Shown in pieces: positions 45,251-57,800 of a stretch of DNA of 64,000 bases. A program made the position numbers and the translations under genes. The DNA is from Rhizophagus irregularis (taxonomy: Eukaryota > Glomeromycota > Glomeromycetes > Glomerales > Glomeraceae): NCBI RefSeq assembly GCF_026210795.1, contig NC_089455.1:1798001-1862000 (forward strand), given 5' to 3'. How positions within the stretch are numbered: the first letter of the stretch is position 1; the number at the start of each line of letters is the position of its first letter. Below the pieces are notes generated by a model. The model ran no database searches and was not told the origin of the DNA. It worked only from the letters and a program-made list of their open reading frames with translations.

Positions 45251-47082
45251 TTATTAATACTTAAATGTAGATTCTGATCATTAATTCTTGTAATTTTTGT
45301 AATATTTTGAAAGGAGTTATTCAAAAGTACAGTTCTAAGTTTCTTTTAATATACAATAGATTTTGTAAATTCACGTCATTTATTTTGTACATAGATGCAG
45401 AAATGTACTGTAATTCAAAGGTATTTATATTTTTTTTGAAATTAGTACGCAACCAATTAAGGAGCGCCACATTATGATCGACTTACGTTCCCTTCTAATT
45501 TTAATACGGATAAAAAACAAAATACGGTAAAATCTTAATAAAAGAGAAGAATTATCCAATTTGATTGCGTGTGCTGCGAAAGCATGTCCCTTTCTTTTCC
45601 AACGAAAAAAATGATATATCGTAACAGTAAGTGTACTATAATCTTAGTAAATTTTTCGCGCAATAACTTCATAGAAAAAAAAATGAACAAAATTTTATTA
45701 AAAGTTTTTTTTGTGATCAAACTATAGCATCAAGAATACTTGCGGATCTATAAAAAAATATTTCAAGTTTTACAATTGAATTTAAAAAGCAATTAATGTG
45801 TGATATAGATAATCAAAATTATATACATTTAATGAAACTATATAATTTATAAATATTATAATTTAATTAATTATTAAGTTTAATAAGAAAATAAAATAAA
45901 ATAAGTTTATAATAAACTAAATATTATATTATATATATAAATTTTTTAATTAATACTATATTTTTAAAATTAAAACAAGTTATAATTTGAAATTCAACTA
46001 AATTTAAAAATTTAAAATCAGTCTTTTGCAATTATTTTATTTTTATAGTTTAATTTAGCCTTTTATTTAATTGTAGCTATTAATAAATTAATAAAATTAT
46101 TTAAATTTAATAAAATAATTGTAAAAAATTAAAGAATAGAAAACATCAATTTTAAAAATTAATTCGCAAATCAGTGAAATCTACTAATACATTTTGGGGA
46201 ATTATTTTGCAAATTAATTTAGTGGGAAATTCAGATAAAAGCAATAGATATAAATGTGAAATGAACTTACAAATTATTAGAGAAAAGTAGTTTAGAAGAA
46301 CTGACATTCCAAAAGTATCAACTATTCAAATTACTAAATACACCACAAAATATAGTATGATAAATTAGACAACCTATATTTAATAGAAATAAATAATTTT
46401 AATACTTTTTTTTTGTTTTTTCTTGTTTATAACCTTTAAATAAATTATTTACCAGCATATAAATAATATTTTAATAAAAAAATATCAATTTTGTGATTAT
46501 CCCACCTCTTGTATTGAATAATTATGGCATTTTTAAAGGCTGAAATCCAGCATCACTAAAGAAAAAATTTTTTTTTTTATGAATTTTGATTCCCTCAGTT
46601 TTAAGCAATTGGTTATACTATTTTTTAGCTAAGTTGTAATACAAATTTGGCTAGTTACTTTTTAGGCAATATCACCAATTTGTATAATAACGTAACCTTA
46701 AATGGCAAGTATATATTGATCAAACTTGTGATATTAATATTTGATGATGCAAATTTATCATTCAATATACTTAGAATATTATTATATAACACTTTAAAAA
46801 AAAAATTCTAGGTAAATCAGCTCAAAAGCCATTTAAGAGATAATTAATTTATAAAACCAGTTTATTAGTGGTTTTCACTGGTTCAGAGACAGATCATGAA
46901 TTAATTATAAATTATATATATTAAATATCTGAAATTTTTTTTTTTTTTAAACTCTAATAGCTCATTAGTTCAAATTTATGAATATTTGCAAATAATATAA
47001 AACTAATTTTAACCCAGAATGATTTAACTAAGATGATTTAATCTGATAATTTTTAGGATAATTTAACTAGGGTGATTTAACC
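45251..47082. other. Spacer without a gene
   Basis: A+T-rich. ATGATTTAACTA-type words repeat at about 47020-47080, right at the insertion site of the next element. Nothing else is supported. Confidence 0.45.
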
Positions 47083-47728
47083 TAGAGTTCTAAATGGGTC
47101 AGGTCAGGTCAGGTTAATTGATAAATCTGACCTGAAATTTTTTTTCAGGTCAGGTCAGGTCAGGTTATTTGTTTGACCTGATCTAAACTGAAACCTGAAA
47201 ATTTTCAGGATTTTTATTAAAATATCAAAAAAAAATGATGCAAAACATTTTTTTTGAAAATATTGCGATTCACTTTTTATATTAAAATCATATAAAAAGG
47301 TGAATCACAATATTGCAACTAGCTTTTTTTATATAAAATCAATATAAAAAAGTGAATTCCGATACCGCAATTCACTTTTTTTATATAAAGTCAATATAAA
47401 AAAGTGAATTCCGATACTGCAATTCACTTTTTATATATAAAATCAATATAAAAAAGTGAATTCTGATACCGCAATTCACTTTTATTATATAAAATCAAAT
47501 ATAAAAAAGTGAATCCCAATATTGCAACTCACTTTTATTATATAAAATCAAAATTATAATACCATCACTTATATTATATAAAATTATAATTTCAGGTCAA
47601 CAGATCATTCAGGTTATATTAATGTTACAACCTGAACTGATGCTGAATTGCAATTGCTAAACCTGACCTGATAAATTCAGGTTAACCTGTCAGGTTACCT
47701 GAATTTGGTCAACCTGTTCGGAACTCTA
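47083..47728. mobile_element. hAT-like non-autonomous element, CAGGT-word type, copy 1 (646 bp)
   Basis: Starts TAGAGTTCTAAATGGGTCAG and ends GTTCGGAACTCTA. A perfect 8-bp duplication ATTTAACC flanks it (47075-47082 and 47729-47736). Both subterminal zones are made of CAGGT/ACCTG words. The centre (about 47262-47560) is a tandem array of hairpin units. Confidence 0.88.
47262..47560. repeat. Tandem hairpin array, about 60-bp unit, four to five copies
   Basis: Each unit is AAAAAAGTGAATTCCGATAC followed by CGCAATTCACTTTTT, itself an inverted repeat, joined by ATATAAAATCAATAT. Related units reappear at about 60045-60095 and 61040-61165, inside the second CAGGT element. Confidence 0.85.
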
Positions 47729-48014
47729 ATTTAACCTAATAATGTAATATTTCACGAGTTATTTATTTGTTTATCTACTATATTAAACAATACATTTCTT
47801 TTCTTTTTCCTTTCCTTCCTTTTTTATTTTCATTACTATTTTTTCTTTTTCTCTAGATGGATTTCTCATATATCTTTTCATTTTTCTTTCGATACTTCCT
47901 TCTTCCCTTCATTTCCGATCTTCTACTCTTCTTTTGCCATTAACATTTTGAACTTTAACCTTTTAATATGACATATTTTTTTTAGCTTTATTTATTTGTT
48001 TTTATTTTTTACTA

Positions 48015-48431
48015 CAGTGCATACAACTTAGTCCCAGCAATTAAATTTGATGAAATTTAAATCACTACTATTCATTCAAAAAAAAAGATAAACATAAAGT
48101 ATAAACGTACAATGATAAACCAGATTAAGCTTAATAAAACTATGTTTTTAAATTTCCTGTAAGGTATTTTTTAATAAAGTAGTAGCAATTCAAAGTTGAA
48201 ATATTTTACTATTGAATTAAATATTTGGCCATTTTATTCTAACCAGAATTACATGTAAATCTGGCCAAAATTACTTTCGTTTGTTAAAATTATATATAAT
48301 TCTGGCTAGAATTAAGAATTATAACTTAAATTAATAAATCTGACCAATAAAATTACAGGGTTAAGTATTACATAATATAAAAAATTTGGCCGCTTAAAAA
48401 TTTTTTTATTGGGACTAGGTTGTATGCACTG
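48015..48431. mobile_element. pogo-like MITE, 417 bp
   Basis: Ends are CAGTGCATACAACTTAGTCC and GGACTAGGTTGTATGCACTG. TA flanks both sides (48013-48014 and 48432-48433). Inside, TCTGGCCA/TCTGGCTAGAATT words recur. Confidence 0.8.
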
Positions 48432-48683
48432 TAATTAACTATTTTTTTCTTTTTTTTGTAAGTTCTTTAACATCTTACTAAGTAGTAAATTTTAGGTTTT
48501 TTTTAGAATTCTATAAATCTATTTTCTTTATAGAACTAATCAATTCTTTTTCTTTTTTTTTTGTTAGTGTTTCTTCTTGTGTTTTTTCTTGAATTTCTTT
48601 TTGGATTTTCTCTTATGTTTTTCTTGGATTTCTTTGGAACGTGCCAGAAATCAACTGATTTGAAAGGGGTGTGGATGTCAAGG

Positions 48684-49194
48684 TCATGCTCGCAACGATT
48701 CAGCTCAAATCAAATCAATTCAAATTCAATTTGGATTTGGTTTGATTCGATTCAATAATTTTTGATTTGCGAATCAAACTCAAATCTGAAATTTTGATTC
48801 GAACTCGAATCTGAATCAAGTCTGATTTGATTCGATCATGTAACATTACAAAAAAGGAAATTTTTATTACCGCAAAAATGGAAAAAAATGTTGCACATGA
48901 TTGTACAAGTTTTTAAAAAAGGAAATTTATTTTTGCTGATTCTCGGAATTTCCTTTTTGGGCGATACCCATTTCACAAAAATAATTTTTTATGAACCACG
49001 CAGATATCTTTTTTAGATCTTATGTAACATTCAACCTAAAAGGAAAAGATTAGTGATTCATCGAATTGAATTGAATCTCAAATCTAGCCTGATTTGATTT
49101 GATCAAATCCAAATCTAAAATTTTATGATTCGAGTTTGATCATCAAATCCAAATCTAACCTGATTCGATTCAATTTGATTCGTACAGAACACTA
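48684..49194. mobile_element. Repeat-worded element, GATTC/AAATC type
   Basis: Ends TCATGCTCGCAACGATTC and (complement) TAGTGTTCTGTACGAATC are related to the TAGAGTTC termini. Both subterminal zones are chains of GATTTGATTC/GAATCAAATC. I find no clear target duplication, so it may be old. Confidence 0.6.
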
Positions 49195-49852
49195 GGGAAG
49201 TTAAGCTTTATATCAGGTCTATATATATTATGTGACATTTATATATTTAAATATAAATGTAAGTAATTTAATTTGTAATTTAGCAATCATGTGTAGTATT
49301 TTTATAATTAATTTTCAGGGGATTTTTACTATTTATAAATGCAAATGATCGTCAAATACAAGAAATACCATACTATTAAAAATTTTTTTAGAATAATCCA
49401 ATTGTACTAAAAATCACATGTGTTGTTTGTGAAATGTGTATCAGACAAAAAAAAATTTTTTTGTTTATATGTTTGTTTTTATATTTTATTTGGGGCACCT
49501 GTGAATTCCAGTAATAATGCTATATATAATATTTTAACAATTGAACTCTTTCCTGTACCGTTCACGTCCATTTTTCATACAAGAAATATTACGCTTTTTC
49601 TCGTTAAATTACTAGAAAAATAGCACTTCAGTATTAAGACAAAAGTGTTCCTTGGTTTAAACAACACACTTTTTATTATTACTCTTTTCAGTTCAAACCA
49701 GTTCACAAGGGCTTAATAGTCCTTTAAAGACATAAAAGTTTTGTTTTCTTGCGAAATTTTTTCAAAAGAAGGCGTAAATACGGTGCACCAATCAGATAAA
49801 AGATGCCGAATAAAGAAAGTTTTATCAGCTATACTTTTTTCCGTCCAGAAAA
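49195..49852. other. Spacer without a supported gene
   Basis: Contains one 67-codon ORF without conserved character and possible leader sequence for the following decayed gene. Confidence 0.4.
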
Positions 49853-51117
49853 GTGAAATGGTACACGGGGGCTGATACGATATACTCCACCCGAAAAGGA
49901 AAGTCCTATATCCTTTTACATGTGGATTCGTTACAGAAAGAGAAAGATATGTTGACGATTGTTACCAACAATAGACATATAATAAAGAAATATGATAAGC
50001 CTTTTTCGATTAATTCAGATCGGCCTATGATGAATACTAAATACAGGATTTCAAAATACTTGACGAGTGTATTTTGTGGGTTACCTATTGACATAGAAAC
50101 TAGAAACAAGTATTTTTTAAGAATACGTCAATTATTATTGGATAAACTTGTAGTTATTGAAAATAGATTGAAGAAACAAGAAAAGAACAGGCAAACTACA
50201 ACTTATATTAAATTTAGTCATGGTAGACGTACATGGTATTTGGGGTTCTACATTCCATGCTCGTTTTGTAGTAACGTCTGTGCTTACGTAATGTCAAGAA
50301 ATAGAAAAGTTTGTCAAAATTGTCGTTCGAAGGTAATAGTAACTCCTACACCTCCGCCGCAAAATGTGTTTAAGAATTTTAGTAAAGTTAAATAAGTAAT
50401 AAGTAAACGCGTTGGCGTGTCTTATACAAAAAAAGTTTTGATGAATGGTAGAGCACGTAAATATGCAGTTACGTATTCAAATTTGCAGATAAACAAGCAA
50501 TTTAAGACGTTGAAAGAACAAGAGAAGTATAAAAAGAGTTTAAAAACAGCCTCAAGAGTAATAAAAATAAATGGCAGGTCACAAATAATGGAATTGGATC
50601 AAAGGTACTTATTTCCAAACATAAGTTGAAATGTAGACATGATATCCTTAAGAAACAATACATATCAGAAAAAGAAATGGAGTTTCTGGTAGATCAAGTT
50701 ACAAGTGAAGTTGGATATAAAATGTTAATAGATGATATTTTTATTAATCATTCTTTTAACGAAGAACATTTTCTCGAATTAAGAAAGAAAAAAGACGCTT
50801 CTTTTGAACGAAAAGATAGTAAGTTAGCAGAACAGTCAAGTAGTGCTGGTCAAAGTGCTACGATAGACAATATTTTTACGGACCTTCAAGAAATGGAAAT
50901 TAGTGGACAGGATAATGTCGCTCCTTGGCAAGAAATACTCAATAGATGAGAACCTATTACAAGGGCAGAATTTCATCGGGGTTTGAATAGTATTAGAGAT
51001 AAAAGTCTTTTAACGACATATTGTAATGGGGTTAGAAGAGGGAGGCGTGCACGTGGTGTTACTCATGACTACGTGATTAATCAGTGTGCAATTAAAGCTC
51101 GTAAATTAGAGCAAGGT
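49853..51117 (+). pseudogene. Retroelement-like gene of unknown family with a four-Cys zinc ribbon, broken
   Basis: From the ATG at 49853 (MKWYTGADTIYSTRKGKSYI) the frame reaches a TAA at 50393 and continues beyond it in the same frame (RVGVSYTKKVLMNGRARKYA), so the stop is a point nonsense change. A frame change near 50575 leads to a third piece (about 50590-50949, with a TGA at 50947 and open sequence after it). Residues about 136-158 have CSFCSNVCAYVMSRNRKVCQ, with a further Cys two residues on: a likely zinc-binding knuckle. The C-terminal part is Lys/Glu-rich. It ends at a good donor-like GTATGT (51117). I do not recognise the family. Its place next to a LINE 3' end suggests a TE gene, but this is inference. 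Confidence 0.45.
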
Positions 51118-51540
51118 ATGTTATATTAAGGGGACATAAATATATAATTAGTTATTCTTGTTTTGTTTTTCTATTTTCTTTTGTGGGATGGCTAATTATT
51201 AAGAAACAAATTATCAAAGGGAAAACATGAATAATTATTTTAGCATTTTAGATCATTCCTTATCTGATAATATTTACATAAGGCTATTTGGTTAGAAAGA
51301 AAAATATATAGTCATTTTTGTCTATTGAATTTATTTTTAGTTTCACATCATTCCATATTTGATTATATTTACATATGGCAAATTTTATTTGAAAGAAAAA
51401 TATATAGACTTCTTCAGTAGTTTTATCGAATTATTTAGAAAAGTTTTCGTTTATTTCATCATTCTGTATCTGATAGTATGTACATACAGCTTTTTTAATA
51501 AAGAAAGAATCATACATGCACGTTATTTATAACGTGTAGG
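51118..51540. repeat. Non-coding stretch with three diverged units of about 100 bp (possible intron)
   Basis: TCATTCC-TATNTGAT(A/T)ATATTTACATA-like blocks recur near 51253, 51345 and 51457, each followed by GAAAGAAAAATATATAGA or similar. The interval starts GTATGT and ends GTGTAG directly before GCGGAATTAATG, so it could be a 424-nt intron. Confidence 0.45.
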
Positions 51541-52712
51541 CGGAATTAATGGCAGTGATTTTAAGTTTAATGACCTATCCTAAAACTGCAAATGTCAAAA
51601 TATATAGCGATTCTCAATGGGTAGTGAATATATTTGATGATTTAAACTTTTTGACGATTAAAGATATAGAAAGATCAAAAGTTAATTATAAGGTTTTATG
51701 GTTATGTTTATTCAAGATAATTAGGATTTATAGTCTCAAAGTAAAAATAACTAAAGTTAAAGCACATAGTGATTGTGATCATAATAAAGAAGCAGATAAG
51801 CTCGCTAAATTTGGTGCTGAGAAAAACGTATTAATAATAGAGGATAAATTGTTATTACACAATGGTACAGTTTGTTGGAGAGATATGCCTATAGAACGTA
51901 ACCCTATCCTTATGATAAAGGAAATAAAGGACGCTCAATTTATAGAAGAATTCCTAATGTTACGCCGTAATGAAGTCTATAGACAATCAGATCTATTAAG
52001 GTTGATAGATTGGAAAATATCTTTAAAGTTAAATAACATAAATCAATATGATACATTGTTTGAGGATCATTATTTACAATCATTTAGGATTAAAATTTGC
52101 TGTAATGAATTACCAACTTGTGCTAATTTAAAGAAGCGAAAGCCAGATCTATATGATGAAAATTGGAAATGTAATTTTATTAAAATAGAAGAAGAAACCT
52201 TTGACCATTTTTGGAAATGTGGTAAGATTCAAAATGTGGTGCAAGATATACTCACACGATTAAAAATTTTCTTAGTTAAAATCATACAAGAATATTCAAG
52301 AGATGATATAGATATACATGAATTAAAAATTAAAATTAATGAGCTCAGTATGTGGGATATTGGACGCTTATATGATTTTACATTTTTAATGAAGAATCAA
52401 ATTAGTTGTCAGTTAATGGAATTATTAAGGTGCTATAAAATAACTGAAGAAAAATTGTTGTATAAGGTATTGAAACAAATAACTGGTAGAGTTTTATTAG
52501 AATTCAAAGTGCTTATTTGGGAACCAAGGAACGAATTACAAATAAAGGAAGAAAAGCGGTGCGGTATTAGCAGTAAAGATAAAAAAGCTAAGTCACATAG
52601 TAAACGCACTGAAGTTGGTGTTAAAAATGTTGACTGTAATATGTTAGAAAGTAATTGGAATAAATGGAATAATTTGTCATTCCATCGTGGCGGTCACTGG
52701 GCAAATTTTTAG
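51541..52712 (+). pseudogene. LINE ORF2 C-terminal fragment: RNase H domain and zinc-knuckle tail
   Basis: RNase H removes RNA from RNA:DNA hybrids during LINE copying. Visible motifs are AELMAVILSLM (catalytic Glu), KIYSDSQWVV (Asp), VKAHSDCDHNKEADKLAKFG (His and Asp). The first catalytic Asp block is missing because the upstream reverse transcriptase and endonuclease are absent. Downstream, KICCNELPTCANLKKRKPDL and a Cys...His...Cys pattern ending ETFDHFWKC are the usual C-terminal knuckle of this LINE type. The frame is open for 387 codons, so the fragment is better preserved than its neighbours. It is followed by about 220 nt of 3' leader and a poly(A) run. Confidence 0.8.
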
Positions 52713-52946
52713 GTAGATCATGACAGTCACCTTTGAATTTGAGGTCGCATCATGGTTTTTAACAATGATGTGATCGTTTAGGTGACAGGTCGACTTGTTC
52801 TTTATGAAAAGTAGTCTTGTTTCATAATGCTTAATTCTTATATGTATTTGTTTATCTTATATTTTATAAGTTTATATATGTAAGTAAGTGTGATTATAAT
52901 AAGACATGATCGCATCTATAATAAAGTTTTAAAAAAAAAAAAAAAA
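52713..52946 (+). other. LINE 3' untranslated region and poly(A) tail
   Basis: Inverted words GACAGTCACC (about 52729) and GGTGACAGGTC (about 52782) make a hairpin. An ATAATAAAG signal-like sequence precedes 16 A (52931-52946). This is the 3' end expected of target-primed LINE insertion. Confidence 0.65.
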
Positions 52947-53057
52947 TAATATTTTAACAATTTCGCTCTGAATAAACTGAAAATTAATTTACTTAACTTC
53001 TATTTATAATTTATAAGTTTATAACCATTTTTTTGTATATAAATTTGTATTTTTGAA

Positions 53058-54825
53058 AGGATCATTTTAACGCTCACCGGAGGTTAAATTCACCGGAGGA
53101 CTCCGGAAGGTGAATTTCACCATATCACGTGATATTTATTATTATATTAAAATTTTGCTAAGATCAGTAATTACGTAACTTCAAATTTTTATGTTAGATT
53201 AAATGGTTAGTGGATGGGTGTAATAGTTTAATTAAAGTTATGTATATTCTTGTAATTTAAAAAGAAACTTTTCGTTAATAAAACTTTATAAGTTTATGCT
53301 AAATGGTCAATAGAAAAACTTTTTTACACGTTTTTATTCAAAGTTTTTTATTAATTTAAAACCTATAGTAATGCATAAGATATATAATCCTTTATAATTC
53401 AGTTAACAATTAATAATTTTATGACGGAAAAGAAATGAATATGTAAAAAAGGGATGAAGTGGATGATGAAATTAAAAAGACAATGTGAAAAATGAAATTG
53501 GAGTAAAGGGATAATGAAAAACAAAATGGGAGTGAAATAGGATGATGTAAATGAAATGGAATGTTGCAAAACGAAATGGAGTGATAAAAAACGATATGGA
53601 GATGATGGAAAATGATATGGAGCGATATGAAATGATGAAAACCGATATGGAGCGATATGGAATGATGAAAGATGACATGGAGCGATATGGAGTGATGAAA
53701 AATGATATGGAGTGATATGGAGCGATATAGAACGATATGGAACGATATGGAGTGATGAAAAATGATATGGAACGATATGGAGCGATATGGAGTGATGAAA
53801 AATGATATGGAGTATATAGAATGATATGGAGCGATATGGCGTGATGAAAAATGATATGGAACGATATGGAGCGATATGGAGTGATGAAAGATGATATAGA
53901 GCGATATGGAGTGATGAAAAACAATATGGAACGATATGGGAAGATATGGCGTGATGAAAAACGATATGGAGCGATATGGAATGATGAAAAATGATATGGG
54001 TGATGAAAAACGATAACGGAATATGGAGTGATGAAAAATGATATGAAGAAATATGGAGCAATGAAAAATGATATGGGGCAATATGGAGTGATGAAAAATG
54101 ATATGGAGTATATATAGAATGATATGGAGCGATATGGCGTGATAAAAAACGATATGGAATGATATGGAGTAATGAAAAACGATATGGAGCAATCAGCAAT
54201 ATGGAGTGATGAAAAATGATATGGAGCGATATGGAGTGATGAAAAATGATATGGGAGCGAAAGGGACGATGATAAATGAAAAGGATAATTAAAAACAAAA
54301 TGGGAGCAAAGGGAATGATAGAAAAATAAAATGGAGGCGAAGGGAATAATGAAATAATAAAAAACAAAAGGAGCGAAAAAAATAATAGCAAATAAATGAA
54401 AAGGGAGTGAAATGGATATAGAAAATAAAAAGGGAATAAAGTGATGATAGAAAATAAAAGAAACTGTTAGTATTATTTTCAATAAAGAAAACAATAAAAT
54501 AGCAAAATACTAGCAATAAAAGTGAGTCTTTTACCTTAAACCTCTTGAAGTTATTTGAAATTGTTTTCTGAAAAATAAGTTAACAAGTTAGCATAAGAGA
54601 AAAAGAACATTAAACTAGCGAAGTAATAAGAAAATAAAAAAAATCTTACCTTAAAGAAGTTCCAGCCATTTTGGAAATAATACTACAAGAAAGTAAAAAA
54701 CAAAATATGCGCTACGCGTTTGTGTAATATGAAATCACCTGGTGAATTTCACCGGGGTAAATTTAAAATTTTAATGCATTGCAGATCAAGGTGAAATTCA
54801 CCGGAGGTGAATGTAAAATTAATCC
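53058..54825. mobile_element. Repeat-worded element, TTCACCGG type, filled with a minisatellite
   Basis: Left AGGATCATTTTAACGCTCACC and right (complement GGATTAATTTTACATTCACC) are diverged inverted ends. An 8-bp direct repeat TTTTTGAA flanks them (53050-53057 and 54826-54833). The TTCACCGGAGG word or its complement repeats at both ends (53075-53125 and 54735-54810). There is no gene; long minus-strand ORFs here are minisatellite artefacts. Confidence 0.72.
53540..54260 (+). repeat. Minisatellite of GATATGGAG(C/T)GATAT words
   Basis: Alternating 12-bp (ACGATATGGAGC-like) and about 30-bp (TGATGAAAAATGATATGGAG-like) units fill about 720 bp, with looser copies to about 54450. All three minus-strand frames are open because the repeat lacks stops on that strand. 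Confidence 0.88.
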
Positions 54826-54874
54826 TTTTTGAAATATTGTTTTATTCAAAACTTATGTATTATTAACGTAAGTA

Positions 54875-57800
54875 CTATGGCTGATTTTGCATTTGACGCT
54901 CTAAAGCTATAGCCGCCATTTTATGTTTACAAGTTGCAGAATATCTACTAATCCAATTTTCAATTGTTTCTATTTTTGGTATTATTTCAGGATCCAACTC
55001 TCCATTATTTACCATATGGATAAGTTCTGATAACATATCATTAGCTGAGTATCGATCACTTTTATCAGCATTACCTGCATAAAAAAAACCTTGCAATAAT
55101 GCAATAACCTTTTTTGATATTCTTGCTCCACCTCTTTTTCTAAACTTTTGATTTGCTTTTAACACCCATCCAGATGTAAGTTGAAATTCTGTATTAACAC
55201 TATAATATAAGCAGAAGTCAATCTAATTATTTTATAACTCAGTTTAAAAACAAGTAATATAAAATAAGGTTGGTTTTCTTACTTGAAATTATTTTCTGTA
55301 TCTACAATTCCATTGTTAATTTGCACTAAATTTTTATTAGATGTATTTATTCGTAGATGCTTAAAAGAGGTATCTAAAAATTGAATAATTTAGCAATTAT
55401 TGGATTTATAGAGTAACAAATTAAAAAAAAATTACCAGAATTCGGCACTGGTATGGTCTACAAAGATTTTGGCACAGAAGGTGTAGAAATCATTGGATTT
55501 GGTTTTGTTATTTCAATTTTTGATGAATTTCGTGTTTGTATAGGAGAATAATTGGTAAAACTACCTATATTTGGTAAGGTACGTGCTTATATAGACTCTG
55601 CAAATGGCCCATTGATTGGCTATTTCCATTCATTCATATTAGATATCCCAATCAATGATTTATCTTTTTATCAGTTTTTTCATGATTAGGATTTATTTCC
55701 TCTACTGATGTACCACATAGATCTTTGATTGAATTTTTTATATCACTGCCTTCTCTAATTTCAAACCCAATTCTAACATATCTTTTAATGGCATGCGCAA
55801 TCTATGTGAAGTGTGAACCATTTTTAGTACTCTAAAAAAATAATAATTGTTATGTATTTATTAGATCTGACCTGTGCATGGTGAGAATCTATAGCTGTTT
55901 TTGCCTCTCTAGCTTCCAAAAAAATCCAACTCTTTACTTCAATATCGTACCAATCCTTCCAATGTGCCATTATAATCCATAACTTCAAATATTGCGTGAA
56001 GTGAAGAAGCAGTAAACCATATGTCCTGTCTTGTATCTGCTGACCAGTAGTCAAATGCGGCTACATTTAGTTTTTCATTTTCCAATTTGGTATACATCAA
56101 TATAGAATGTAAAGTCCAACCCTTTTTCCAAAAAATTCAGACTTGGATTTTTGTGCTGATTTTGGTAAGATACATATCTTATAGTCAACAATAAGTATAG
56201 CCTCATCATTATCTAATTCTAATAAATTTGCTTGAACCTGTGCATTAAGATATACTTTTCACGTTTGATGTGCCAAATAATGAAGTAATTTTTCTTTTTT
56301 ATCGTCTATAAGTTGTATTTCTTCAGCTAGGAGAATTGATTCTAATTTATCAAAAAATGAATAAAGTTTTGGACAATGCGAACACCTTATACTATGCATC
56401 TTATTACATTCACCAAATGCATAAGGTAAGCAGTGATCAATACATTCATCATGTTCAGCATGACCATAGGACCCCGAAGAATACATATACAACTCAGATC
56501 CAGACCCAAAATTTTAATATAACTTTATACGCCTAATTTTATTAGAAGCTTTATACAAAATCATCACATAAGTTCAAATTTTATTATAAATTATACAATT
56601 ATAAATCTGAGTTTATATAAAAAAAAATTTTTAAAGAAAAATTTCAAATAAATTTTATTGAAAATTTTAATAAATATTATTAAAAACTATTTAAAAATTC
56701 TAACAAATACTTAAAAAATTTTTTTTAAAAAAAATTATTAAAAAAAATTATTAAAAAATAACTTAAATAAAATTTTTAAACAAAATTGCATGTTAAAATT
56801 TTAAATACCCGATAGATATTGATGCCCAATATGTATAATATAGTAAGTTTTATGCAAAAATTTGGGTGTATACTACAAAATAAAAGAAAATACATTTTGT
56901 TATATATCTCACCACCCAGTGATCGTAAAAAGATGAAACACAGCTCGTTGGATTCGTCTTGACAAGACGAATCGAATGGTAGTAGTTTCGTGTTTCTAGG
57001 TGTGATAGATGATGAGCTATACCACACATCGGCACTTTGTATTTTCGTCTACTATGCATTTTTACATTTTATCACATAACTCGGCATCTATCGTGCCTAG
57101 AAATATATGATACTACTACCATTCGACTCATCGTATTGAGACGAATCTAATAAGCTGTGTTTCATTTCTCTATGATCACTGGATGCTGAGATATATAATA
57201 AAATGTATTTTTTTTTAATTTTGTAAATGAATTTTAAAAAAATTTCTTCATTTTTATTAAAAAAATGTCTTTAAACGAACCCTTAAAAACTTCTTAAACA
57301 AAAAACAATTTCCATTAAAAAATATTTCAAGTGTTTTTTAAAACAAATAAAAAAACTCTTTATTAAAAAATATCTTAAAAATTTCTTAAACAAAAAATAA
57401 AAAAAAACTTTAAAAAATTTTAAACGTATATAAAAAAAAATTCTAATATCCGTTATACAAAATGAAAATCTTACTTATTGTAAAAATCATTATTGTTATA
57501 CAAATAAAAATCTGACTTTTTGTGTAACTGCTATTTGGTTATACAATTTCAAATATATGACTTATTAAGAAATTACATAGTAAGTTTATACAAAATTGGA
57601 TCCCAGTATTATATGTATTCTTCGGGGTCCTATGACCATTACTTTCAATGCTAATTTTACGTATATATTCTCTTTTCATATGACGTTTAATTAGTTCTAC
57701 ATCTATATTTTTTTTTTAAAAAAAAAAATGTAAAAAATAATTTATGAATAAAGTACAGAAATTATGTAAATTACATACTTGAACTGAAAGATTTTCAACA

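Noticed and set aside
53399-54494. Three overlapping minus-strand ORFs of 257-340 codons (His/Ile/Phe/Ser-rich)
   Set aside because: They are translations of one short tandem repeat in all three frames. There is no start context, no domain and no codon structure.
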